A stretch of DNA of 64,000 bases. It comes from Terriglobia bacterium (lineage in GTDB: Bacteria > Acidobacteriota > Terriglobia > Bryobacterales > Bryobacteraceae). Below the pieces are notes generated by a model. That model was given only the letters and a program-made list of their open reading frames with translations, was not told where the DNA came from and did not search any database. The position numbers and the translations under genes are program-made. The stretch covers positions 1 through 64,000 of the forward strand of contig JAJPIT010000057.1 in NCBI GenBank assembly GCA_021324615.1. The letters are read 5' to 3'. Below are positions 36,708 to 45,071 of this stretch, one piece after another (the stretch's first letter is position 1; every line of letters starts with the position of its first letter).

Positions 36708-38133
36708 AGAGCTGACGGCCGTAATTCGCGAGGTGCGGGAGAAGATCCGCGCGCGCTACCCGGAAGGCGCGCGCGGGCTGGAGGGCGTCGGCGCGGCGGA
36801 TTTGACCCCGCTGCTGCACGCCCGCGACGCGGCGGAGGCCAAGGTCGCCGCTATCGGCACGGTGAATCCGCGCCCGCCGGGGTTCAAAAATTCAATCATT
36901 CAGTTTTTCAAAAGAGCCATCGCGCGTGCTCTGGACTGGCACGTTCGCGAGCAGGTGGAGTTCAATCGCGGGGCCATGATGTGCGTTCAGGCGGCGATGG
37001 ACGCACTCGCCGAAACCGGCCGTTCGATGGTCGCGATGGCCTCTCACCATCAGGCGCTGCGGGAAGAAATGCTGTCCCATGTCCAGACGCTGCGCGAGGA
37101 GATGCGCGGGCTGCGGTCGGAAATGGAGGGACTGCTTTGCGAGGCGCGGGAGCTCAAGGACATCCGCAATCATTGGGCCCAGTGGCGGGTGGGTTTCGAA
37201 GACCGCCGCGACGCGAGCGAAATTCACCTGCTGCGCACCATTTCGGAGTTGCAGGGAGCGTTCCAGCACCGCGTCACGCTGCTCGAGCAAAGCTTCCGCG
37301 AGCTGGCGCGGCAGCAGCACGCCTCGTTTACCGAGGCCTTGGAGCGCAACACGCTTGACGTGCAGAAACGATTGTGGCGCGATCTGGAAGAGATCCGCGG
37401 CCGCTACGAAAAGCTGATTCACCAGGAGTTGAAGCTGATCCGGCAGAAAATGGCCCTGGCGCCGCCGGAGCCGCCGGCCCAGCCGCTGAGGGAGCAGCGG
37501 ATTGCGATCGACTGGTTCCGGTTCGCCGACGTGTTTCGCGGGCCCGAGGAGCGGATCCGCGAGCACCAGAAGCTGTATCTGGCCAAATTCGCCGGGTCGG
37601 CGGAGATTCTGGATGTGGGCTGCGGGCGCGGCGAATTTCTTGAAATTGCGCGCCAGGCCGGATTTTCCGTGCGCGGCATCGACCGCAGCGGGGAGTCGAT
37701 CGCCCTTTGCCGCGGCAAGGGCCTTCCCGCCGAACGCGCCGATCTGTTCGAGTATCTGGAGGCGCAGCCCGATCGGTCGATCGGCGGCGTGTATTGTTCG
37801 CAGGTGGTGGAGCATCTGCCGCCGGAGCGGCTGCCGGATCTGGTGAACCTGCTGGCGAAAAAGATGTCGCGCGGCGCGCTGGCGGCGATCGAAACGCCGA
37901 ATCCGGAGTGCCTGGCGATTTTCGCCACGCATTTCTATATCGATCCGACCCATACGCGTCCGGTTCCGCCGGCGCTGCTGCGGTTTTACATGGAAGAGGC
38001 CGGATTCGTAAACATTGAGATCGAGCGGCTATCGCCGGCGGCCGATTCGCTGCCCTCGCTGGGCGAGCTGCCGGCCGCGTTTCGCGAAGCGTTCTTCGGC
38101 GGCCTGGACTACGCGATTTTCGGCCGCGCTTGA
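36697..38133 (+). CDS. Class I SAM methyltransferase with long N-terminal coiled coil
   Basis: A 478-residue protein. Residues 1-100 are partly basic with VREKIRARYPEG. Residues about 110-255 form a long coiled coil (ALREEMLSHVQTLREEMRGL, EIRGRYEKLIHQELKLIR). The C-terminal Rossmann methyltransferase has motif I EILDVGCGRGEFLEIA, GIDRSG, and SQVVEHLPPERL. It resembles methyltransferase-coiled-coil proteins near polysaccharide genes (WbdD-like order reversed), but no glycan cluster is adjacent. Start is GTG. Its last 25 bases overlap the convergent response regulator gene. Confidence 0.82.
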   Translation: MRDEELTAVIREVREKIRARYPEGARGLEGVGAADLTPLLHARDAAEAKVAAIGTVNPRPPGFKNSIIQFFKRAIARALDWHVREQVEFNRGAMMCVQAAMDALAETGRSMVAMASHHQALREEMLSHVQTLREEMRGLRSEMEGLLCEARELKDIRNHWAQWRVGFEDRRDASEIHLLRTISELQGAFQHRVTLLEQSFRELARQQHASFTEALERNTLDVQKRLWRDLEEIRGRYEKLIHQELKLIRQKMALAPPEPPAQPLREQRIAIDWFRFADVFRGPEERIREHQKLYLAKFAGSAEILDVGCGRGEFLEIARQAGFSVRGIDRSGESIALCRGKGLPAERADLFEYLEAQPDRSIGGVYCSQVVEHLPPERLPDLVNLLAKKMSRGALAAIETPNPECLAIFATHFYIDPTHTRPVPPALLRFYMEEAGFVNIEIERLSPAADSLPSLGELPAAFREAFFGGLDYAIFGRA

Positions 38134-38456
38134 ACGGCCGCGATCAGCGCTTCCGACCGCGCCGGCTTTTCCAGCACCGTCTCCACCCAGGCGGCTTCCG
38201 GCCGCCCCTCCAGATCCGCGCGGTTTCCGCACAGCACGATCACGCGCACTCCGGCGGAATGAAATTCGCGGATCAGCGCGAGACCGTCCTCGACGCGCGG
38301 CAGCCGCAGATCGAGCATGGCGATTTCCACGCCGGGCAAAGCGCGCGCTGCACTCGCCGTGGAGGCGGTGAGGACCTGGTGGCCCGCGCGCTCCAGAATC
38401 AACTTTCGAATTTCCAGCGCGGCGGCGTCGTCGTCCACCAGCAGCAGGCGCGGCAT
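38109..38456 (-). CDS. Single-domain response regulator
   Basis: A 115-residue receiver-only protein. Key residues are present: acidic pair in LLLVDDDAAAL, phospho-acceptor Asp in IAMLDLRLPRVEDG, and Lys in VLEKPARSEAL. Without an output domain it probably works by phosphotransfer or protein contact. It overlaps the convergent methyltransferase gene by 25 bases and the upstream membrane-anchored protein by one base. Confidence 0.88.
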   Translation of the reverse strand: MPRLLLVDDDAAALEIRKLILERAGHQVLTASTASAARALPGVEIAMLDLRLPRVEDGLALIREFHSAGVRVIVLCGNRADLEGRPEAAWVETVLEKPARSEALIAAVQARPKIA

Positions 38457-38947
38457 CAGGAAAACTTGATGCCCGCGATCACCAGCGACGGCATCGCGTG
38501 ATTCCAGCTTTCGGGAATTTCGTCGAAGGGGAGCCGGAACGCTTTGGTCTCGCCCGGCTTCAGCCCTCCGTTTTTGGGACTGACGATGGGGACGCGCTGG
38601 CGCAGCACGAGCTGCCCGTAGGCGTCGCGGAAGATGCAGTACAGGTCGATTTGATCCACGGCGCGATCTCCGGTATTCGTGATTTTTCCGTCGATCTCCA
38701 CCACCACCTGGTTGAAGTAGCTCTGATTGGCCTGCATCTCCACGCCGGAAAGCTGCAAATTGCGCACGTAAGCTTTCGCTTCGGGCGTCAGGGGAATATC
38801 GCGCGGCGCGTGCTTCGTCAGATATTGCAAATAAAAGTAGAGCGTTCCACCGAGGGCGACCACCGCCGCCAGCACATAAAGCGGCAGCTTCGCCATCGGC
38901 TGTTTCCGCGGCGGCGCCGTGGGAAAATTCAAACGCTCAATGGCCAC
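38456..38947 (-). CDS. Membrane-anchored beta-sandwich protein
   Basis: A 163-residue protein. After a short basic N-terminus comes one transmembrane helix (LPLYVLAAVVALGGTLYFYL). The extracytoplasmic beta-sandwich that follows (EIDGKITNTGDRAVDQIDLYC, LKPGETKAFRL) is like the FxLYD/DUF2393-type domains. Function unknown. Its start overlaps the tldE stop region by 11 bases, so it belongs to the tldD-tldE-orf-response-regulator run. Confidence 0.75.
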   Translation of the reverse strand: MAIERLNFPTAPPRKQPMAKLPLYVLAAVVALGGTLYFYLQYLTKHAPRDIPLTPEAKAYVRNLQLSGVEMQANQSYFNQVVVEIDGKITNTGDRAVDQIDLYCIFRDAYGQLVLRQRVPIVSPKNGGLKPGETKAFRLPFDEIPESWNHAMPSLVIAGIKFS

Positions 38948-40277
38948 TGATGGTCATCTCCCCGATGAGCAGCGTGGGCGCGGCGATGGAGGAGCGAAAT
39001 TCCAGATCGGAGCCCGCCTGCCGCAAATCCATCAACATTTGTTTCAGGTTTCCCGCGATGGTGATCCCGGAAACAGGATACGCCAGCTCGCCACTCTCGA
39101 TCCACAGGCCCGCCGCGCCGGCCGAATAATCGCCGGTCACGGTGTTGGCGCCGCCGCCGATCAGCTCGGTGACATACAGCCCGGCCTTTACGCCGGCGAT
39201 CATCTGCTCCGGCGTTTGCGGGCCCGCTTCGATATAGAAGTTTCCGGGCCCCACGCCCGCGTCGCCGCTGAATCCACGCGAAGCGTTGCCGGTGGTCTTC
39301 ATTCCCAGCTTGCGCGCGGTATAGGTATTCAGCAGGTAGCTCCGGAGCACGCCGCGCTCGATCACCACGGTGCGGCGCGAAGCGACGCCCTCATCGTCGA
39401 ACGGCGAGCTGCCGAACAGCCCGGGCAGGGTCGCGTCGTCGATTACGGTGAGGGCCTCGGAGGCGATTTTTTCTCCGAGCATGCCGGTCAAAAAAGAAGC
39501 GTGCCGGTAGATCGACGATCCGCTGACGGCGTCAAAGATCTCGCCGAGCAGCGCGCGGGCGGTGCGCGGCTCGAACACCACGGCAGCGCGCTGGGTGGCG
39601 ATCTTCCGCGGATTGAGGCGGCGCAGCGCCCGTTCGGCGGCCTTGCGCCCGACCCGTTCGGGGCTCTCCAGCCCGGCGACCGCTCGCGCCGAGCTGTACC
39701 AATAATCGCGTTCGGCCGATCCGTTTTGCGCCGCCACCGGCTGGGCGGCCAGGCCGCAGCTCGAAGTGCAATAGCTGCCGACGAAGCCGAGCGAATTGGC
39801 GAAGACGCGCGTGCCGAGGTGCGATTCAAAGGACGCACCCTTTGAGTTGCTCACGCGGGGATCAGCCGCCAGCGCGCTCGCTTCGGCGGCGACCGCCTGC
39901 TCGATCTTCCATTGCGTGGGCAGGGCGGCGACGGCGGGATCGTAAAGAGCCAGGTCGCCTTCGAACCTTCCGCATGCCTCCGGCAAGCCGGCGTGCGGAT
40001 CTTCGGCGGTGATTTTCGCCAGCTCCAGCGCGGCCTGGACCATTCTGGCGATGCCGTCCTTTGAAAAATCGGAGGTGTAAGACGATCCGCTGCGGCGGCC
40101 GGCCAGGACTCGAATGCCGGCGCCGCGCGAGGCCGCTTCCTTCAGGCTTTCCATTTCACGCATCCGCACGTTGACTTCGAATTCCGCGCCATCGGAGATG
40201 GTGCACTCGGCGGCGGTGGCGCCGGATTGGAGCGCCAGATCGACGGCGCCGGCCGCGATCTTTTCGAGCTCGGTCAC
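38937..40277 (-). CDS. tldE: TldE/PmbA-family protein (non-catalytic partner of TldD)
   Basis: A 446-residue PmbA/TldE protein with the family's N-terminal domain (ATAAECTISDGAEFEVNVR) and C-terminal barrel (SGSSIYRHASFLTGMLGEK, SPFDDEGVASRRTVVIERGV, GDYSAGAAGLWIESGE). It lacks the zinc-binding HExxxH, as expected for the TldE subunit of the TldD/TldE heterodimer. That complex trims unstructured peptides and matures peptides such as microcin B17. It overlaps the tldD stop by 4 bases. Confidence 0.92.
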   Translation of the reverse strand: MTELEKIAAGAVDLALQSGATAAECTISDGAEFEVNVRMREMESLKEAASRGAGIRVLAGRRSGSSYTSDFSKDGIARMVQAALELAKITAEDPHAGLPEACGRFEGDLALYDPAVAALPTQWKIEQAVAAEASALAADPRVSNSKGASFESHLGTRVFANSLGFVGSYCTSSCGLAAQPVAAQNGSAERDYWYSSARAVAGLESPERVGRKAAERALRRLNPRKIATQRAAVVFEPRTARALLGEIFDAVSGSSIYRHASFLTGMLGEKIASEALTVIDDATLPGLFGSSPFDDEGVASRRTVVIERGVLRSYLLNTYTARKLGMKTTGNASRGFSGDAGVGPGNFYIEAGPQTPEQMIAGVKAGLYVTELIGGGANTVTGDYSAGAAGLWIESGELAYPVSGITIAGNLKQMLMDLRQAGSDLEFRSSIAAPTLLIGEMTISGH

Positions 40278-41707
40278 GCCGCGGTTCCTCCCACGGTCAT
40301 GCGGTCGAGCTTCAAGGTCGGGATGCCGACGCCGACCGGCACGTGCTGGCCCTCCTTGGAGCAGATGCCGACGCCTTCGTCGAGCTTCAGATCGTTGCCG
40401 ACCATGCTGACGTACTTCAGCGCTTCCGGCCCGTTGCCGATCAGCGTCGCGCCGCGCAGCGGACGCGTGAGCCGGCCGCCTTCGATCAGATAGCTTTCGC
40501 TCGCCGCGAAAACGAAGTTGCCGGAAGTGATGTCCACCTGCCCGCCGCCGAAGTTGGCGCAGTAAATTCCCTTGGGCACGGAGCGGATGATTTCCTCGGG
40601 ATCACTTTCGCCGGCAAGCATGTAAGTATTGGTCATGCGGGGCATGGGGATCTGCTGGTAACTTTCGCGGCGGCCGCTGCCGGTCGGGGTGGAGCGCATC
40701 AGGCGGCTGGAAAGCTGGTCCTGCAGATATCCGCGCAGCACGCCATTTTCGATCAGGACGTTGCGCTGCGTGGCGATGCCTTCATCGTCCATGTTGATCG
40801 ATCCGCGGCGGGAGCCGAGGGTGCCGTCATCGATTACGGTGCAGAGCGGGCTGGCCACGCGCTGGCCGATTCGTCCCGCGAAAGCGGAAACGCCCTTGCG
40901 GTTGAAGTCGGCTTCAAGGCCGTGGCCGACGGCTTCATGCAGCAAAATTCCCGGCCATCCCGGGCCCAGCACGACGGTCATTTCCCCGGCCGGAGCTTCC
41001 CCCGCGCCGAGCTGGACGACGGCCTGCCGCGCGGCTTCGCGGGCGAAATACTCCGGAGTTTTTTCGTTGAGAAAATAATCGAGCGTCACGCGGCCGCCGC
41101 CGCCGGAATGTCCCTGCTGCGGCGGCCCGCCGTTGTGGCGCGCCAGGACTGTAACGCTGATGCGGGCCATGGGCTGGCGGTCGAAGGCGAGGCGTCCTTC
41201 GCTGGTGGCGATCAGCACGTGGCGCAGGCTGTCGGCGTAGGCCGCCTGCACCTGGAACACGCGTGAATCGTAGGCTCGCGCGGCGCGGTCGGCGCGCTGG
41301 ATCAGGTCGGCCCGTTCGGCGAGGCTGGCTTCGTTGGGCGCGCGCAGCATCGGATAGAGATTGTGGCGCGGCGGTTCTTCAAAGCCGGTGGTGACGATGC
41401 TGGCCGGTCCGCGGGCGATGCAGGCGGCCACGCGCGCCGCCTTGCGGATTTTTTCCGGACTCAGGTCGTCGCTGTAAGCGTAGCCGGTGCGCTCGCCGGC
41501 GATCACCCGCACGCCCACGCCGAGCGTGACGCCTTGCGCCGCGCTCTTGAGAATAGATTCCTCCATGCGGAGCGAGCAGGTGGAGAGATATTCGAAGTAC
41601 AGATCCGCGTAGTCGCCGCCGGCCGAGAGCGCATCGCTCAGATAATTCTGAAGATCGCGTTCGGTGAGTCCGAAACGTGACGCGAAAAACGACTCAGAGA
41701 GCGGCAT
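40274..41707 (-). CDS. tldD: TldD metalloprotease
   Basis: A 477-residue catalytic subunit with the zinc motif LLHEAVGHGLEADF (HExxxH), INMDDEGIATQRNVLIENGV, and the C-terminal ESYLIEGGRLTRPLRGATLIGNG split across the conserved barrel. Together with TldE it forms a heterodimeric protease. The ATG at 41707 has no Shine-Dalgarno and lies 6 bases after an extended -10 (TG-T-TACCCT, minus 41722-41714), implying a leaderless mRNA. It is divergent from the M16 peptidase gene. Confidence 0.93.
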   Translation of the reverse strand: MPLSESFFASRFGLTERDLQNYLSDALSAGGDYADLYFEYLSTCSLRMEESILKSAAQGVTLGVGVRVIAGERTGYAYSDDLSPEKIRKAARVAACIARGPASIVTTGFEEPPRHNLYPMLRAPNEASLAERADLIQRADRAARAYDSRVFQVQAAYADSLRHVLIATSEGRLAFDRQPMARISVTVLARHNGGPPQQGHSGGGGRVTLDYFLNEKTPEYFAREAARQAVVQLGAGEAPAGEMTVVLGPGWPGILLHEAVGHGLEADFNRKGVSAFAGRIGQRVASPLCTVIDDGTLGSRRGSINMDDEGIATQRNVLIENGVLRGYLQDQLSSRLMRSTPTGSGRRESYQQIPMPRMTNTYMLAGESDPEEIIRSVPKGIYCANFGGGQVDITSGNFVFAASESYLIEGGRLTRPLRGATLIGNGPEALKYVSMVGNDLKLDEGVGICSKEGQHVPVGVGIPTLKLDRMTVGGTAA

Positions 41708-41713
41708 ACTTCG

Positions 41714-41722
41714 AGGGTAACA
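41714..41722 (-). promoter_or_regulatory. Extended -10 of a probable leaderless tldD transcript
   Basis: TGTTACCCT on the minus strand ends 6 bases before the tldD ATG, placing the transcription start at or next to the A of the start codon. Confidence 0.45.
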
Positions 41723-41804
41723 TCCGCGCCTGGATTTCCACAGAAGAGCGGCGCAGCGCCTTGCATGGGAAATCCGGCGGGCGGTTTCTCCGCGCGGCGG
41801 ACGT

Positions 41805-41810
41805 TATAAT
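41805..41810 (+). promoter_or_regulatory. -10 element of a probable leaderless M16 peptidase transcript
   Basis: A perfect TATAAT ends 7 bases before the ATG at 41818, and no ribosome-binding site lies between. Confidence 0.5.
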
Positions 41811-41817
41811 TCCAGTC

Positions 41818-44535
41818 ATGAAGCCATTTACGCTCGCGCTCCTGCTGGCCTTCGGCGCCGCGGCGCAGACTTTACCGCCGGGAATGACGAAAGTCACCTC
41901 GGTGGAAGGGATCACCGAGTACCGGCTGGCCAATGGTCTGCGCATCCTGATCTTTCCCGATCCGTCGAAGACCACCGCGACCGTCAATATGACCTATCTG
42001 GTGGGATCGCGGCAGGAAGGCGCCGGCGAGCGCGGCATGGCGCATCTGCTCGAGCACATGCTGTTCAAGGGCAGCACCAGGCACACCAACATCCCGCAGG
42101 AGCTGACCGAGCACGGCTCGCGCCCGAACGGCACGACAAGCTGGGACCGGACCAATTATTTCGAGACATTTCAGGCGACCGACGAAAATTTGAAATGGGC
42201 GCTCGATCTGGAAGCCGATCGAATGGTCAATTCGTTTATTCGCAAATCGGATTGGGATTCCGAGTACACCGTGGTCCGCAATGAGTTTGAGATGGGCGAA
42301 AACAATCCGATCGGGGTGCTGTTTGAGCGCGCCTTATCGGCGGCCTATATCTGGCATCCTTACGGGCACTCGCCGATCGGCGCCCGCTCCGATATTGAAA
42401 ATGTCCCGATCGAGCGGTTGCAGGCTTTTTATCGCAAGTATTATCAGCCCGACAACGCGGTCTTGACGGTGGCGGGGAACATTGACGAAGCCAAGGTTCT
42501 GCCGCTGATCGCGCAGGATTTCGGGCCGATTCCGGCGCCGTCGCGGAAGCTGGAGGCCCCCTACACGGTGGAGCCGCCGCAGGATGGCGAGCGCGAGGTG
42601 ACGCTGCGCCGCGTGGGAAACATCCAGGCGCTGCTGGCGGTCTATCACGTCCCGGCCGGATCGGATCCGGATTTTCCGGCCATCGACGTGCTGGCCGGAA
42701 TTTTGAGCGACAATCCTTCGGGGCGCCTGTATAAGGCTCTGGTGGACAGCAAGAAAGCATCGGAAGTGATTGGCTTCGATCAACAGTTGAATGAGCCGGG
42801 AACGTTGATTTTAGGCGCGGTGCTGAATCCGCAGCAGTCGCTTGAGGAAGCGCGCAAAATTCTGCTGGACACGGTGGACAACATCGTTAAGGAACCGCCG
42901 AGCCGGGAAGAGGTCGAGCGGGCCAAGCAGCATCAGTTGAAGGACATCGAGCTTCAGCTTCGCAACTCCGAGCAAGTCGGGCTGTTTTTGAGCGAATGGG
43001 CCAGCATGGGCGACTGGCGGCTGCTGTTCCTCGACCGCGATCGTTTGCGCAAGGTGACGCCGGAAGATGTTTCGCGGGTGGCCAGGGCGTATTTGAAGAG
43101 CTCCAATCGCACGCTGGCGGAGTTTATTCCGGATCCGCATCCGGACCGGAGCATTATTCCGGCCAAGGTGGATCTGGCGGCCGAGCTGAAAAATTATCAC
43201 GGCGACGCGGCCATGGCGCAGGGCGAAGCGTTCGATCCGTCGCCGGCCAATATCGAATCGCGCACGCTGCGGTCGAAGCTCGGCAACGGAATGACGCTGG
43301 CGCTGCTTTCCAAGAAGACGCGCGGGGCGAGCGTGAACGCGCGGCTGGCGCTGCACTACGGAACCATCGAAAGCCTGAAGGGCAAGGAAGCCGCGGCCTC
43401 GCTCGCTGTGGCGACGCTGATGCGCGGAACGGAGAAAAAGAACCGGCAGCAGATCCAGGATGAGCTGGACCGGCTGAAGGCGCGGGTGAGGATCAACGGC
43501 GGCGCCACCGGCGCAACGGTCACGATCGAGACCGTGCGCGAGAATTTTCCCGACGTGCTGCGCCTGGTCGCTGAAATTTTACGGCAGCCGGCGTTTCCCG
43601 CCTCGGAATTTGAGCAGATCCGCACGGAGCGGATTACTGGCGAAGAGAACAACAAGGGCGAGCCGCAGGCGCTCGCCGTGGCCCAGTTGGGGCAACTGCT
43701 GTATCCGCATCCGGAGGGCGATGTGCGCCGTTCGATGATGCCGGAAGAGCAGATCGCGGCGCTCCGGGCGGCCACACTGGAAGACGCCAGGAAGTTTTAT
43801 CGCGATTTCGTGGGAGGGTCCCACGCGGAGTTCGCCGCGGTGGGCGATTTCGATGCGAAACAGATCGCGGCTTTGATGGGCGAGTTGTTCGGCGACTGGA
43901 AGTCGCCGGCGGCCTTTGCCCGCGTGACCGATCCTTATCAAAAGATTCCGCCGTCGAGCAGGACGATCGAGACGCCGGATAAGGAGAACGCGGCGTTTAT
44001 GGCCGGCCTGCGGCTGAACCTTTCCACGCAGGATGCCGATTACGCGCCGCTGGTGCTGGCGAATTACATGTTAGGCGGCGGATTTCTGAATTCGCGGCTG
44101 GCGGTCCGCATCCGGCAGAAAGAAGGCTTGAGCTATGGCATCGGATCGGGCTTCAGCGCGGATCCGAAGGTGAACAACGGCGCGCTACGCATCTACGCTA
44201 TCGCCGCGCCGCAAAACATGGGGAAGGTGGAAGCCGCCACGCGGGAAGAGATCGAACGGGCGGTAAAGGGCGGGTTCACACCGGAAGAGGTCGCGGCGGC
44301 CAAGTCCGGGTTCCTGCAATCGCGCAAAGTGGACCGGTCCGAGGACGCGGGCCTGGCGGCGCTGCTGGCGGCGCGGGACTTCGAGGGCCGGACGCTCGCC
44401 TACGACGCGGAACTGGAGAAAAGGATCGCGGCGTTGACGCCAGCCGAGATTCAGGAAGCGATGCGGCGCAATGTCGACGCCTCGCAACTGGTGGTGGTTA
44501 AGGCGGGGGATTTTAGCAAAGCGAAGCCGCAGTGA
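41818..44535 (+). CDS. M16-family zinc metallopeptidase, fused N- and C-terminal halves
   Basis: A 905-residue secreted peptidase with a signal peptide (MKPFTLALLLAFGAAAQ). The active N-terminal M16 domain has the inverted zinc motif HLLEHMLFKG (HxxEH) and the distal Glu region EYTVVRNEFEMGE. The C-terminal inactive M16 domain begins near 480 (RTLRSKLGNGMTLALLSKK) and ends with the Arg/Tyr region RIRQKEGLSYGIGSGF. It likely degrades peptides in the periplasm or outside. The frame is open from 41677, but the signal peptide fixes the start at 41818. Its stop overlaps the deaminase start. Confidence 0.93.
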   Translation: MKPFTLALLLAFGAAAQTLPPGMTKVTSVEGITEYRLANGLRILIFPDPSKTTATVNMTYLVGSRQEGAGERGMAHLLEHMLFKGSTRHTNIPQELTEHGSRPNGTTSWDRTNYFETFQATDENLKWALDLEADRMVNSFIRKSDWDSEYTVVRNEFEMGENNPIGVLFERALSAAYIWHPYGHSPIGARSDIENVPIERLQAFYRKYYQPDNAVLTVAGNIDEAKVLPLIAQDFGPIPAPSRKLEAPYTVEPPQDGEREVTLRRVGNIQALLAVYHVPAGSDPDFPAIDVLAGILSDNPSGRLYKALVDSKKASEVIGFDQQLNEPGTLILGAVLNPQQSLEEARKILLDTVDNIVKEPPSREEVERAKQHQLKDIELQLRNSEQVGLFLSEWASMGDWRLLFLDRDRLRKVTPEDVSRVARAYLKSSNRTLAEFIPDPHPDRSIIPAKVDLAAELKNYHGDAAMAQGEAFDPSPANIESRTLRSKLGNGMTLALLSKKTRGASVNARLALHYGTIESLKGKEAAASLAVATLMRGTEKKNRQQIQDELDRLKARVRINGGATGATVTIETVRENFPDVLRLVAEILRQPAFPASEFEQIRTERITGEENNKGEPQALAVAQLGQLLYPHPEGDVRRSMMPEEQIAALRAATLEDARKFYRDFVGGSHAEFAAVGDFDAKQIAALMGELFGDWKSPAAFARVTDPYQKIPPSSRTIETPDKENAAFMAGLRLNLSTQDADYAPLVLANYMLGGGFLNSRLAVRIRQKEGLSYGIGSGFSADPKVNNGALRIYAIAAPQNMGKVEAATREEIERAVKGGFTPEEVAAAKSGFLQSRKVDRSEDAGLAALLAARDFEGRTLAYDAELEKRIAALTPAEIQEAMRRNVDASQLVVVKAGDFSKAKPQ

Positions 44536-45017
44536 ACGCCGGAGATTGCGGGACGAATCCGTTTATGGCGCGGGCGATCGAGCTGGCGGTGGAGAATGTG
44601 CGCTCCGGACGCGGCGGGCCCTTCGGTGCGGTGGTGGTGCGGGGGCAGCGGATCGTGGCGGAGGGAACCAACTCGGTGACATCGGCCAACGATCCGACGG
44701 CGCACGCCGAGATGGTGGCGATTCGCGCGGCCTGCTCCGCGCTGAAGACGTTCCGGCTCGACGACTGTGAAATTTTCAGCACCTGCGAGCCGTGCCCGAT
44801 GTGTCTGGGGGCGATTTATTGGGCGCGGCTCAAAGCGGTTTACTTCGGCGGGACGGCCGCGGACGCGGCGGCGGCGGGCTTCGATGACGCGTTTATTTAT
44901 AAGGAGATCGCGGCTCCCATGGCCGAGCGGTCCATCCCGTTCCGGCAGATGATGCGCGGCGAGGCCCTAGGCGCCTTTCGCGAATGGTCGTTGAAGCCGG
45001 ACCGGGTGCGGTATTAG
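44532..45017 (+). CDS. Guanine-deaminase-like CDA-fold nucleoside deaminase
   Basis: A 161-residue zinc deaminase with HAEMVAIRAA (catalytic His-Glu) and TCEPCPMCLGAIYWARLK (two zinc Cys). The downstream YFGGTAADAAAAGFDDAFIYKEI matches Bacillus-type GuaD better than tRNA adenosine deaminase TadA. It would convert guanine to xanthine plus ammonia. The GTG start overlaps the M16 stop (GTGA). Confidence 0.88.
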   Translation: MNAGDCGTNPFMARAIELAVENVRSGRGGPFGAVVVRGQRIVAEGTNSVTSANDPTAHAEMVAIRAACSALKTFRLDDCEIFSTCEPCPMCLGAIYWARLKAVYFGGTAADAAAAGFDDAFIYKEIAAPMAERSIPFRQMMRGEALGAFREWSLKPDRVRY

Positions 45018-45071
45018 CGGCGCCGGGCCGCGGCTCTAAAGACATCGCGCGGATCTGGCGAATAGACAGGA

